Shown here: piece by piece, positions 1 to 8,801 of the stretch
Numbering within the stretch: position 1 is the first letter of the stretch
Layout: each line of letters begins with the position of its first letter
NCBI RefSeq assembly: GCF_022352215.1
Contig: NZ_JAKRWF010000001.1
Location: 310,001 to 374,000 of the forward strand
Origin: Flavihumibacter cheonanensis
GTDB lineage: Bacteria; Bacteroidota; Bacteroidia; Chitinophagales; Chitinophagaceae
Direction of reading: 5' to 3'
Length of the DNA stretch: 64,000 nt
The notes under the pieces: generated by a model
Databases searched by the model: none
Told to the model about the DNA's origin: nothing
Seen by the model: the letters and a program-made list of their open reading frames with translations, nothing else
Made by a program: the position numbers and the translations under genes

Positions 1-2067
1 ATTCTGCGCTACACAGGTATGATCCATAGAATCGGTGAAGTGCACGATGGTGCGGCAACAACCGACTGGATGGAGCAGGAGAAGGAGCGTGGTATTACCA
101 TTACTTCCGCTGCTGTAAGCTGCCAGTGGAATTTTCCTACTAACAAGGGACAGGTTACACCTGAGTCTAAAAAATACTCTTTTAACATCATTGATACTCC
201 GGGTCACGTGGACTTTACTGTAGAGGTAGAGCGTTCTATGCGTGTACTGGATGGTTTGATTGCCTTGTTTAGTGCAGTTGATGGTGTTGAACCTCAGTCT
301 GAAACAGTTTGGCGCCAGGCCAACCGTTATAAGGTTCCCCGTATCGGATTCGTTAACAAAATGGACCGTTCCGGTGCTGACTTCCTGAATGTGGTAAAGC
401 AGGTTAAAGAAATGTTGGGTGCGAAAGCTGTTCCACTTCAGTTGCCAATTGGTGCTGAAGATAATTTCAAAGGTGTGGTTGACCTGATCAAAATGAAAGG
501 TATTATCTGGCACGCTGAAACGGAAGGCATGACCTTCGACGAAATTGATGTGCCTGCAGATATGGTGGACGAAGCTAATGAGTGGAGAGGTAACCTCGTT
601 GAAGCAGTAGCTGAATACGATGACACCCTGATGGAAAAATTCTTTGAAGATCCCAATTCCATTACTGAAGCCGAAATGCATGAAGCCATTCGTAAGGCAA
701 CCATCGATCTGAGCATCGTTCCCATGATGTGTGGCTCTTCTTTCAAAAACAAAGGAGTACAAACTGCACTTGATGCGGTATGTCGTTACCTGCCAAGTCC
801 GGTTGATATTGAAGCTATTGAAGGTACTCATCCTGAGACAGGTGAAACCATTTCCCGTAAGCCGGATGCAAAAGAGCCTTTTGCAGCTTTGGCATTCAAG
901 ATCATGACTGATCCATTCGTTGGTCGTCTGGCCTTCTTCCGGGCCTATTCCGGTCACCTGGATGCGGGTTCTTATGTTTTGAACGTGCGCAGTGGTAAGA
1001 AAGAAAGGATTAGCCGTATCATGAAAATGTTTGCTAACAAACAGAACCCCATCGATTTTATCGAAGCAGGTGATATTGGTGCAGCAGTAGGTTTTAAGGA
1101 AATCAAAACCGGTGATACCCTTTGCGATGAAAACCATCCGATCACGCTGGAGAACATGTTCATCCCTGAGCCTGTAATCGCAGTAGCAGTTGAGCCTAAA
1201 ACGCAGGCAGACGTTGATAAAATGGGTATGGCGATCGCGAAGCTGGTTGAAGAAGATCCTACTCTTCGTGTAAATACCGATGAAGAAACTGGTCAAACCA
1301 TTCTGCGTGGAATGGGTGAATTGCACCTGGAGATCATCATTGATCGTATGCGTCGTGAATTTAAAGTAGAAGTTAACCAGGGTAATCCCCAGGTGGCTTA
1401 TAAAGAAGCCTTTACCGGTAAAGTTGAACACCGTGAAACACTGAAAAAGCAAACCGGTGGTCGTGGTAAATTCGCTGATATTTATTTCGAACTCAGTGCT
1501 GCAGATCAGGACTGGTTGGAAGCAAATCCTGGAAAAGGCTTCCAGTTTGTGAACGATATCTTCGGAGGATCTATTCCAAAGGAATTCATTCAGCCCATCC
1601 AAAAGGGATTTGAAGCATCTATGACAAATGGTGTACTCGCGAACTACCCGGTAGTAAACATGAAAGTGCGCATTTTCGACGGTAGCTTCCACGCCGTGGA
1701 TTCCGATGCAATGTCTTTCGAACTTTGTGCCAAGCAAGGCTTCCGTGAGGCAGCCCGCAAAGCGAAACCAGTATTGCTGGAGCCAATCATGAAAGTCGAA
1801 GTAGTAACTCCTGATCAATACATGGGTGATGTTACAGGTGATTTGAACCGCCGTCGTGGTATGATGGAAGGTATGGATAGCCGTAACAACGCACAGGTTA
1901 TCAAGGCAAAAGTTCCCCTGAGTGAAATGTTCGGATATGTAACGCAGCTTCGTTCTCTGTCATCCGGCCGTGCTTCCTCAACCATGGAATTCTCTCACTA
2001 TGCTCCTGCTCCCAATAACATCGCAGAAGAAGTGATAGCCAAGATCAAAGGAAAAGTAAACGCTTAA
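1..2067 (+). CDS. fusA: Elongation factor G (5' end outside window)
   Basis: This translational GTPase drives ribosomal translocation and, with RRF, ribosome recycling in the cytoplasm. The frame is open from base 1, so the start codon and the P-loop (G1) lie upstream; 688 residues are visible of an expected ~700-720. The switch I region reads ERGITIT, the G3 motif DTPGHVDF is coded near base 193 and the G4 motif NKMD near base 355. These are followed by domain II, the domain III-V region with GGRGKFAD, and the C-terminal SGRAS stretch. A short insert ([14 protein letters not shown]) lies before G3, as in many Bacteroidota homologues. The gene ends in a strong terminator and is not followed directly by rpsJ, which sits 6.4 kb downstream. 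Identification is certain; only the 5' end is missing. Confidence 0.98.
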   Translation: MLRYTGMIHRIGEVHDGAATTDWMEQEKERGITITSAAVSCQWNFPTNKGQVTPESKKYSFNIIDTPGHVDFTVEVERSMRVLDGLIALFSAVDGVEPQSETVWRQANRYKVPRIGFVNKMDRSGADFLNVVKQVKEMLGAKAVPLQLPIGAEDNFKGVVDLIKMKGIIWHAETEGMTFDEIDVPADMVDEANEWRGNLVEAVAEYDDTLMEKFFEDPNSITEAEMHEAIRKATIDLSIVPMMCGSSFKNKGVQTALDAVCRYLPSPVDIEAIEGTHPETGETISRKPDAKEPFAALAFKIMTDPFVGRLAFFRAYSGHLDAGSYVLNVRSGKKERISRIMKMFANKQNPIDFIEAGDIGAAVGFKEIKTGDTLCDENHPITLENMFIPEPVIAVAVEPKTQADVDKMGMAIAKLVEEDPTLRVNTDEETGQTILRGMGELHLEIIIDRMRREFKVEVNQGNPQVAYKEAFTGKVEHRETLKKQTGGRGKFADIYFELSAADQDWLEANPGKGFQFVNDIFGGSIPKEFIQPIQKGFEASMTNGVLANYPVVNMKVRIFDGSFHAVDSDAMSFELCAKQGFREAARKAKPVLLEPIMKVEVVTPDQYMGDVTGDLNRRRGMMEGMDSRNNAQVIKAKVPLSEMFGYVTQLRSLSSGRASSTMEFSHYAPAPNNIAEEVIAKIKGKVNA

Positions 2068-2071
2068 TAGT

Positions 2072-2098
2072 AAAAACCGGCTTAGGCCGGTTTTTTTT
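2072..2098 (+). terminator. Rho-independent terminator after fusA
   Basis: A 10-bp perfect stem (arms 2072-2081 and 2086-2095, sequence AAAAACCGGC and its complement) with a TTAG loop runs into eight T residues. It lies 5 nt after the fusA stop codon and separates fusA from the genes that follow. Confidence 0.93.
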
Positions 2099-2150
2099 AT
2101 GTTTTTTATTAAATGCATCAATGTTGCATAAATAATTATCCCTATACCTC

Positions 2151-2182
2151 TTGACAATGTGGGAATCTCCAGACTACTTTTA
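2151..2182 (+). promoter_or_regulatory. Candidate Bacteroidota promoter for the first secreted paralogue
   Basis: TTG at 2151-2153 and TACTTTTA at 2175-2182 are 21 bp apart, close to the phylum consensus TTTG-N19-21-TAnnTTTG. It would give a leader of about 125 nt before the ATG at 2314. The 12-mer TTTTACACCTGA at 2178-2189 recurs at 3743-3754, about the same distance ahead of the paralogous gene. The final G of the -7 box is not matched, so this is tentative. Confidence 0.35.
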
Positions 2183-2313
2183 CACCTGACTTCAGTTCAA
2201 CTTTAGAAAATCCCTCCTTCGAAATTACCCCACCAGAAAATAGATTCTCGTTACCGTACCATCATCCTTCCAAAGCCAGTCGAATACAAGTTTTTAACCT
2301 AAACCTGGCTTAT

Positions 2314-3618
2314 ATGCTTACTACTTTTACACGTCTTCAGCAACTTAAAAAAATGACTGTGCTGTTGCTGGCACTCTTTATCGGGCTTGCACCTGTTATT
2401 GCCCAAAACAATAATCAGGGTCCCAACAATGATAATTGTTTGGATACCGAATATGAATGGGGGTATGACCGACTCCACAAAAAATGGCACAAGTACAAAA
2501 AAGATCGGAAAAAGAACAAGTTCAAGTGGAATGTATTTAACCCCAGCAAACCGGAACTGTTTTACAGTTTCACGCAGGATTTTTATGGCGACACAAGGGA
2601 AAGAGCCTGCACGCCTGATGGCCGGAACCTGAGTTCTCTGGAAATCATGGATATGAGTATGGGAAATATGTACTTTCAGACATTGTTTTTTGGCTATCTT
2701 GAAACAGAGCGCTATTTCTATGCATATCAAAGCGAAGCTGCCAAATTGCAAAAGCTTTTACCTGGCAAAGGTCCGAATACCCTGGTTGATGGAATTTACA
2801 GTGTAGATTGGAATACACCCATTAAAAAAGGGAAAATCAATAACAGTCTGCTGGCTGAAACGATCACACTTGCGTTGAATATGAACCTTACTCCTGACAG
2901 AGTCCTGGAAGATTTTCCTCTGGAAGCTGGTCGCTGGCTGGTAACACAGGCAAAAGATCCGAGATCAGCCTGTAACAAACCCCGTATGATGGATTGTGGC
3001 TGGAGTGGCAATTCAAAAAAGGCAATTGATTCCTGGCGCATACCAGCCAATGTGGTAAATGCTCTTGGAGAAGATAAAACCGTTTGGGGACTCTTCTGTC
3101 TTGCAGGCTTTACCATCACAGGACGTCCGATTCCGGAGGGAGTTTCGTTGAGAGATATTGAAGAAGCTGTAGAGGCAATAAATGAAGCATTTCACGAAGG
3201 TCGCTATTTTATTGGTTGGTCAGACCGGAATGTAAACTGTGCAAACTACTGGTATTACAAATGGACTGCCGCTTTCTATCATTGGTATGGCGGTGGCCAG
3301 AATTCCGGAATCAATACGGATGAATCTGTAGCAAAAGCAATTCCGGAAATCACTGCCACAGAAGTGAAGGCATTCCCGAATCCGTTTGTTGACAGAGTTA
3401 ATTTCCAGATTAAATCAAACGCAGATGGACCGGTTTTGGTAGAAGTTTACAATACAGCCGGACAAAGACTTGAGTTGCTTTACAATGGAAATATGAAAAA
3501 GGGTGAAACAAGGAACCTCGTTTATATTCCAAGGCAGGGAGGAACCGAAGCGGTGATCTATAGGGTTACAACAAACGGAAAAACATTCTCTGGCAAACTT
3601 ATTAAACGACTGAGATAA
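2314..3618 (+). CDS. Secreted protein of unknown function with T9SS sorting domain
   Basis: The protein has 434 residues. An N-terminal signal peptide (residues ~1-30, ending VIAQ) is followed by a charged, Asn/Lys-rich linker. A central region of about residues 160-320 holds Trp- and Cys-rich blocks such as RWLVTQ, MDCGWSG and FIGWSDR. The last ~80 residues are a type A T9SS C-terminal domain: it starts FPNPF, has the VYNTAGQ strand and ends GKLIKRLR. The product is therefore inferred to cross the outer membrane by type IX secretion. I recognise no catalytic family. The next gene is a clear paralogue (shared WLVTQ, SW-x-P, INEAF-x-x-GRY and GWSD blocks). An internal ATG at codon 14 is an alternative start that would still leave a signal peptide. 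A strong terminator follows. Confidence 0.85.
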   Translation: MLTTFTRLQQLKKMTVLLLALFIGLAPVIAQNNNQGPNNDNCLDTEYEWGYDRLHKKWHKYKKDRKKNKFKWNVFNPSKPELFYSFTQDFYGDTRERACTPDGRNLSSLEIMDMSMGNMYFQTLFFGYLETERYFYAYQSEAAKLQKLLPGKGPNTLVDGIYSVDWNTPIKKGKINNSLLAETITLALNMNLTPDRVLEDFPLEAGRWLVTQAKDPRSACNKPRMMDCGWSGNSKKAIDSWRIPANVVNALGEDKTVWGLFCLAGFTITGRPIPEGVSLRDIEEAVEAINEAFHEGRYFIGWSDRNVNCANYWYYKWTAAFYHWYGGGQNSGINTDESVAKAIPEITATEVKAFPNPFVDRVNFQIKSNADGPVLVEVYNTAGQRLELLYNGNMKKGETRNLVYIPRQGGTEAVIYRVTTNGKTFSGKLIKRLR

Positions 3619-3634
3619 CGGTTAACTACAAACG

Positions 3635-3668
3635 AAAGGGGTTGCTTTCGGGCGACCCCTTTATTTCA
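3635..3668 (+). terminator. Rho-independent terminator between the two paralogues
   Basis: An 11-bp stem (arms 3635-3645 and 3652-3662, one G-T pair) with a TTTCGG loop is followed by a T-rich tail. It begins 16 nt after the stop codon, so the two paralogous genes are probably separate transcripts. Confidence 0.85.
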
Positions 3669-3717
3669 CTTTTTTGTTAACCGTTGTGGATGTTCGAAAT
3701 ATTTAAATTCAATCACA

Positions 3718-3747
3718 TTGCAATGGGGTTAATTTAGTTGAATTTTA
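3718..3747 (+). promoter_or_regulatory. Candidate promoter for the second secreted paralogue
   Basis: TTG at 3718-3720 and GAATTTTA at 3740-3747 are 19 bp apart. The -7 box is a poor match, but the downstream 12-mer TTTTACACCTGA (3743-3754) is identical to the one ahead of the first paralogue and lies at a similar distance from the start codon (about 120 nt). The shared sequence suggests the promoter or leader was duplicated with the gene. Confidence 0.3.
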
Positions 3748-3873
3748 CACCTGATTCCAATCTTCCTTCCAAAGCCTTCTAAATCGAAAACTGACCAGCC
3801 GGTCCCTCTCCGTACCCAAGATCCCTCGTAAAGCCAGTTGAGTATTGATTTACGTTTCATTAAATGTACCGAC

Positions 3874-5043
3874 ATGGCCTTTAAACTATTTTCCCGCCTG
3901 AACAGGCGAATCTGTTTTGCAATAGCATTATTTTTTCTGCTGAGCAATAACCTGGTTGCTCAAACCGCTGTTGAACTATCTGTATACAATTCCCATGGGA
4001 GAAAAGCTTCGTGGATTCCAGTAGAACATCTTTCTTTTTCCAGCTATGAAAAGGAAACCGGTAGGTATGATAAGGCGGTAAGCCAGGGTGCTACCATTTT
4101 ATTTAAAACTCTATCTCCTGCAAAATACGCCCGGCAAACAGAAATTCTGAGTGCAGAATTAAAGGATTGGAAAGGACTTGAGCTTCGGTCTGGTAAAGGG
4201 GTTCAGTTGCTTGCTATCCAGCCAGACCAACTAATTAGTCTGCAATCTCTGCTGATGGGAAAAGTGTATGATCCTACTTTTTTCAGGCAGGAGATTCTAT
4301 ATAGTGAGAACCTATCACAGGCCTCTTTAAACCGGGAATTACTAAGCCAGGTGCTGGCTCTTCAACTTAACCGGATGCTTATGAAAAATGAGCTACTGGA
4401 AGAGTTTCGCATTGAATTTGGCTCCTGGCTGGTTACACAACAAATGGAAATTTCAGGAAATGAGTTAAGCCCTGGTGGAATGCCTTGTGGGAATGGGATG
4501 GATTCGAAGGTAGTGTATTCCTGGAAGTTTCCTGCATCACTGCAGTCAATTCTTGGAATGGATAATACGGTACGTGGTTTACAGGACATTGCAGTGGAAG
4601 TTTTGGCAGGCAACCGATCTGTGTCTAAGTCGCAGGTAGAAGATATACTGCAGGGAGTCCGGATCATAAATGAAGCCTTTGAATCAGGTAGGTATCTGCT
4701 GGGCTGGAGTGATCAGTTTATTACCTGTTCCAACAGCTGGATTCTACGTTGGAAAATAAAGACCCCAGCTCTTGAAGTTCCTGTCAGAGAAGAGTCTTAT
4801 TCCACGCGGGCTAATTTGATAACTGAAGGAGGGGAGATCCGGTTGAAAGTGGAAGCGTTGGTAAGTTCACGCGTACTGATTGAATTATATTCAGAAAAAG
4901 GAAGCAGGATAAAAAAATTCTATCATGATCGTTTAGAAGAGGGAGGAATATTGTCTTTTTTTATTGATAAGACCAGTGATGCAGAGGTATTGATTTATAA
5001 AGTAAGCGCCGAAGGTAAGACCTATTCGGGACTGATTCCCTAA
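3874..5043 (+). CDS. Secreted paralogue of the preceding gene, with a degenerate sorting domain
   Basis: The protein has 389 residues from the ATG at 3874. An upstream TTG at 3838 would add 12 residues ahead of the signal peptide and is less likely. A signal peptide ends near residue 30 (NNLVAQ). Residues ~140-300 align with the previous gene through the blocks WLVTQ, MPCGNG, SWKFPA, INEAFESGRY and GWSD, so the two arose by tandem duplication. The C-terminal ~80 residues keep the beta-strand pattern of a T9SS domain (LIELYSEKG, LIYKVSAEGKTYSG) but lack the usual YPNP-type entry and end early at GLIP without the basic tail. Function is unknown. Whether it is still exported by T9SS is uncertain. 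It ends 24 nt before the S9 peptidase, so co-transcription with it is possible. Confidence 0.8.
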   Translation: MAFKLFSRLNRRICFAIALFFLLSNNLVAQTAVELSVYNSHGRKASWIPVEHLSFSSYEKETGRYDKAVSQGATILFKTLSPAKYARQTEILSAELKDWKGLELRSGKGVQLLAIQPDQLISLQSLLMGKVYDPTFFRQEILYSENLSQASLNRELLSQVLALQLNRMLMKNELLEEFRIEFGSWLVTQQMEISGNELSPGGMPCGNGMDSKVVYSWKFPASLQSILGMDNTVRGLQDIAVEVLAGNRSVSKSQVEDILQGVRIINEAFESGRYLLGWSDQFITCSNSWILRWKIKTPALEVPVREESYSTRANLITEGGEIRLKVEALVSSRVLIELYSEKGSRIKKFYHDRLEEGGILSFFIDKTSDAEVLIYKVSAEGKTYSGLIP

Positions 5044-5067
5044 CTTCAGGTTCCAATACTGAAGTTC

Positions 5068-7248
5068 ATGCGAATTGTTTTTTCCATTATTGCTTTATTT
5101 ATATCAGGTCAGGTTGTTTCCCAGCAATCCCATCAATGGGCTCCCGATGGAAAGGGATATTTTTCTGTAAAGGATAATGATATCCGCTTTTATTCTCTGT
5201 CGGGTGGTAAGGACTCTATCTTCCTTTCAGCGGGAGAACTAACCCCAACCGGAGCAACTTCGCCAATCAAAATAAAATCCTGGACTCTATCGGAATCGCA
5301 GGACCAGGTTCTAATTTATACGAACGCAAAAAAGGTTTGGCGATATGAGACCAGGGGGGATTATTATCTCTACAACCGTAAAACCCGGCAATTAAAAAAA
5401 ACAGGAATTGGGTTAGCTCCCTCTACCCAACAATTTGCCAAACTCTCTCCGGATGGTAAAAAACTGGCCTATGTTGTTGAGTATAATCTATTCGTAGAAG
5501 ATCTTGAGACGGGCGTTATTGTTCAATTAACCAATGACGGATCACGTAAGCGTATCAACGGTACATTCGACTGGGCATACGAAGAAGAATTTTTTTGTCG
5601 CGATGGCTTTCGCTGGAGTCCCGACAGCAGAAAAATTGCTTTCTGGCAAATCAATGCTGGAGTTACCCGGGATTACTATATGCTAAATGCAACGGATTCC
5701 ATTTATCCCCAGGTAATTCCGGTCGAATACCCGGTTGCAGGAGAAAAGCCATCAACGTACCGGATCGGTGTGGTAGATATCGCCAATTCTTCAATCCGCT
5801 GGATGCAAATCCCGGATGATCCGATATGGGGAACTTATCTGCCAAGAATGGAATGGGCTGCCAGTTCGGATGAACTGATCATGCAACACCTGGATAGAAA
5901 ACAGCAGGTATCAACTATTTTATTGGGCAATTCCATAACCGGAGAAACCCGTCCAATCTATATTGAAAAAGACAGTGCATGGATTGATATTTTACCATCC
6001 TGGGACCAGGATTATACCAATGGTGGATGGGACTGGATTAGGAAGGGGGCCGCGTTTTTATGGGCATCAGAAAAAGACGGATGGAGGCATATATATGCCA
6101 TCAGCAGAGATGGAAAATCCAGCCAGTTGATCACCCGCGGCAATTTTGATGTGATGGATATTGCGGCAGTGGATGAGAAGGGAAATTATCTCTACTATAT
6201 CGCTAGTCCTCATAATGCTACCCAACGTTATTTATACCGCAGTCGCCTCGATGGAAAAGGAGAAGCAGAACGGGTAACACCAACCAATCAACCCGGAACA
6301 CATTATTACGATATTTCACCTGGTGCAAGGTATGCGCACCACCAGTTTTCCAATCATTATATTCCACCCATTGAAGAATATGTAGCGTTACCTGGACATG
6401 CTGCTTTAAATAAAGAAAGTGCAGTTGTGGAAGCATTGAAAACTGCGGATCCCTCATCCGTTCCTGTTCATTTTTTTACTGTTCGAACGATGGACGGAGT
6501 AGAGATGGATGGTTGGATGGCAAAGCCTGCAGGATTTGATTCGACTAAAAAATACCCGGTAATTTTTTATGTTTATACAGAGCCATGGGGGCAAACAGTA
6601 AAAGATGAATTTGGTGCTGGGTATAATCATCTTTACAAGGGCAATCTGCTGCAAGATGGCTACATCTACATCAGCCTTGATAACAGGGGCACACCTGTTC
6701 CCAAGGGAAGAGCCTGGCGAAAATCAGTTTATCGAAAGATAGGCTTGGTAAATATCAGGGACCAGGCTATGGCAGCAAAGGAAATTCTCAAATGGAAGTA
6801 TATGGATGCTGAACGTGTGGCCGTATGGGGATGGAGCGGGGGTGGGTCTGCAACCCTGAATCTACTGTTCCAGTATCCTCAAATTTACAAGACTGGAATT
6901 GCTGTGGCTGCCGTTGCCAATCAACTGACTTATGACAATATCTACCAGGAACGCTACATGGGATTACCTCAGGAAAACAGGGACGATTTCATCAAGGGAT
7001 CACCTCTTACGTATGCAAAAAACCTGCAGGGGAATTTGCTGTATATTCATGGTACGGGGGATGATAATGTTCACTATAACAATGCTGAAATGCTGATCAA
7101 TGAGCTGGTAAAATACAATCGTCCGTTTCAGTTCATGAGTTATCCGAACCGGACGCATAGCATTTCGGAAGGCCCCGGAACGTTTGAGCATCTGAGCCAG
7201 TTGTATACCAGCTTTTTAAATACCCATTGCCCTCCAGGATCAAGATGA
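5068..7248 (+). CDS. Dipeptidyl peptidase IV-like S9 family serine peptidase
   Basis: This is a periplasmic or exported prolyl oligopeptidase-family enzyme that removes N-terminal dipeptides, typically after Pro or Ala. It has 726 residues. The signal peptide is residues 1-18 (ends VVSQ). An eight-bladed beta-propeller region carries the DPP-IV double-Glu motif YEEEFF near residue 172, which binds the substrate N-terminus. The C-terminal alpha/beta hydrolase has Ser590 in GWSGGG, Asp665 in GTGDDNV and His697 in NRTHS; the spacing matches DPP-IV. The nucleophile elbow is GWSGGG rather than the more usual GWSYGG. Its last four bases overlap the start of the acyltransferase (ATGA), so the two genes are translationally coupled. 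A second, longer S9 peptidase lies at 34628. Confidence 0.92.
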   Translation: MRIVFSIIALFISGQVVSQQSHQWAPDGKGYFSVKDNDIRFYSLSGGKDSIFLSAGELTPTGATSPIKIKSWTLSESQDQVLIYTNAKKVWRYETRGDYYLYNRKTRQLKKTGIGLAPSTQQFAKLSPDGKKLAYVVEYNLFVEDLETGVIVQLTNDGSRKRINGTFDWAYEEEFFCRDGFRWSPDSRKIAFWQINAGVTRDYYMLNATDSIYPQVIPVEYPVAGEKPSTYRIGVVDIANSSIRWMQIPDDPIWGTYLPRMEWAASSDELIMQHLDRKQQVSTILLGNSITGETRPIYIEKDSAWIDILPSWDQDYTNGGWDWIRKGAAFLWASEKDGWRHIYAISRDGKSSQLITRGNFDVMDIAAVDEKGNYLYYIASPHNATQRYLYRSRLDGKGEAERVTPTNQPGTHYYDISPGARYAHHQFSNHYIPPIEEYVALPGHAALNKESAVVEALKTADPSSVPVHFFTVRTMDGVEMDGWMAKPAGFDSTKKYPVIFYVYTEPWGQTVKDEFGAGYNHLYKGNLLQDGYIYISLDNRGTPVPKGRAWRKSVYRKIGLVNIRDQAMAAKEILKWKYMDAERVAVWGWSGGGSATLNLLFQYPQIYKTGIAVAAVANQLTYDNIYQERYMGLPQENRDDFIKGSPLTYAKNLQGNLLYIHGTGDDNVHYNNAEMLINELVKYNRPFQFMSYPNRTHSISEGPGTFEHLSQLYTSFLNTHCPPGSR

Positions 7249-8306
7249 ACAATAAAACATCTACCGAGAATGGAAGTATAACATGCCTGGATGGTTTCCG
7301 GGGGCTTGCAATTTTACTTGTTATTTGCTACCATTTCGAAATTATCCACAGCTGGGGTTGGATGGGGGTCGATTTGTTTTTTGTTCTATCCGGATTCTTA
7401 ATCACTAAATCTCTTACAGCATATCCTATTAATTCAATAAATCTGAAGCGTTTTTTTCAAAACCGGTTTTTGAGAATCGTACCAGCTTGTTATGTTAGTT
7501 TGATAATATTTTTCTTTTTAGTTCCCAGCCTTGGAATTGGGATTGATTCAGAAGCCTATCGCATTTTACTCCAGAATCAATTCTATTTTTGGACATTTCA
7601 GACAGATATATGGTATGCATTGGATGGTTTCCCGCTTATGGTGTTTCTTTTGCCACTCTGGTCTTTAGGAGTAGAAGCAAAATTTTATCTTATTTGGCCA
7701 TTGGTAATATGGATGCAAAGTCGATTATCCAGTTGGAAGCGGTATATTTTTCTGGGCATAATTGTATTGCTTTCTATTTTTTTCCGGAGTTATGCTCAGG
7801 ACTGGATTCCCACTTTTGAGGATGTTTACCGGTACGTATTCTTCTTATGCCGAATGGATGCATTTACAATTGGTGCAATATTATTTTTTCTTTATAGGGA
7901 TGAGTGGTTAGGAATGAATAGCAGGTATTGGGGGATTTTAGCTACAGTAATTTATTTATATTTTCTCATCCTTTTTCTGACAGGAAATTGGAATGGTCAT
8001 TATTCAAGCAACTGGGTTTCATTTATTGGATTTACACTAATAGCTGCAGGGTGGGCGGCACTGATTGCCTTTGCGCTTCAGACAACCAGCATTATTAGCC
8101 ATTTACTAAAGTCACAATGCCTAGGCTGGCTTGGGAAATACTCTTATGGTATGTATGTGTTTCATTATCCGCTCTGGTTATTTATATATAAAATGCCTCT
8201 ACCAATGTACTTAATTCTTATTCTAGCAATTATTGGTACTCTGCTAATGGGATATTTTAGTTATAAATTCATAGAAAGGCCATTTTTGAAACTTAAAAAC
8301 AGATAA
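7245..8306 (+). CDS. Membrane acyltransferase, OafA/YrhL type (acyltransferase 3 family)
   Basis: This integral membrane enzyme would transfer acyl groups, often acetyl, to surface or exported carbohydrates; the substrate cannot be read from sequence. It has 353 residues. The start is the ATG at 7245, which overlaps the previous stop as ATGA; an upstream in-frame TTG at 7227 is unlikely. Family signatures are a CYHF motif near residue 25, the GVDLFFVLSGFLIT helix near 36-50 and an arginine-rich RFLRIVPA stretch near 76. About ten hydrophobic helices follow, with a terminal FIERPF. The coding sequence is visibly richer in A+T than its neighbours, which may reflect its membrane composition or horizontal transfer. 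No clear terminator follows it. Confidence 0.9.
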   Translation: MNNKTSTENGSITCLDGFRGLAILLVICYHFEIIHSWGWMGVDLFFVLSGFLITKSLTAYPINSINLKRFFQNRFLRIVPACYVSLIIFFFLVPSLGIGIDSEAYRILLQNQFYFWTFQTDIWYALDGFPLMVFLLPLWSLGVEAKFYLIWPLVIWMQSRLSSWKRYIFLGIIVLLSIFFRSYAQDWIPTFEDVYRYVFFLCRMDAFTIGAILFFLYRDEWLGMNSRYWGILATVIYLYFLILFLTGNWNGHYSSNWVSFIGFTLIAAGWAALIAFALQTTSIISHLLKSQCLGWLGKYSYGMYVFHYPLWLFIYKMPLPMYLILILAIIGTLLMGYFSYKFIERPFLKLKNR

Positions 8307-8434
8307 TTTAAAGAATTATATAATATAATAAAATTATTTTTGTTTTGGTAATTAGGGCGTATTCGTCGTTAGTTGGGTATTTTAACATTTTCGGACTGTT
8401 TTGCAACTCATCCCTAAAATAGTTGGAAAAATCT

Positions 8435-8465
8435 TTTGTTGATTATGAAATGACCGTTACCTTTG
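8435..8465 (+). promoter_or_regulatory. Main promoter of the S10-spc ribosomal operon
   Basis: TTTG at 8435-8438 and TACCTTTG at 8458-8465 are exactly 19 bp apart, a perfect match to the Bacteroidota sigma-ABfr consensus (TTTG-N19-21-TAnnTTTG). The predicted transcription start near 8472 gives a leader of roughly 24 nt before rpsJ. The 188-bp region upstream (8307-8495) is AT-rich and holds no gene. Confidence 0.8.
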
Positions 8466-8495
8466 CACTCCCAATTCAATTTTTGGATAATAGGT

Positions 8496-8801
8496 ATGTC
8501 ACAGCGAATTAGAATCAAATTACAGTCTTACGATCACAACCTGGTAGATAAATCTGCCGAGAAGATCGTTAAAACAGTACGTAGCACCGGAGCAGTAGTT
8601 ACAGGTCCTATTCCTTTGCCGACGCAAAAGAAAATCTTTACCGTACTGCGTTCTCCCCACGTTAATAAGAAAGCCCGTGAGCAGTTTCAGCTTTGTACGC
8701 ATAAGCGTTTGCTGGACATTTACACTTCTTCTTCCCGTACTGTGGACGCACTGAGTAAGCTTGACCTGCCTTCAGGGGTTGAGGTTGAGATCAAGGCATA
8801 A
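8496..8801 (+). CDS. rpsJ: 30S ribosomal protein S10
   Basis: This small-subunit head protein also acts as NusE in transcription antitermination. It has 101 residues (E. coli 103) and begins [10 protein letters not shown]. The ATG at 8496 is chosen because the in-frame upstream TTG (8463) lies inside the -7 promoter element. Conserved blocks [21 protein letters not shown] and [10 protein letters not shown] are present. It is the first gene of the cluster and is followed by an unusually long 365-bp gap before rplC. Confidence 0.98.
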   Translation: MSQRIRIKLQSYDHNLVDKSAEKIVKTVRSTGAVVTGPIPLPTQKKIFTVLRSPHVNKKAREQFQLCTHKRLLDIYTSSSRTVDALSKLDLPSGVEVEIKA

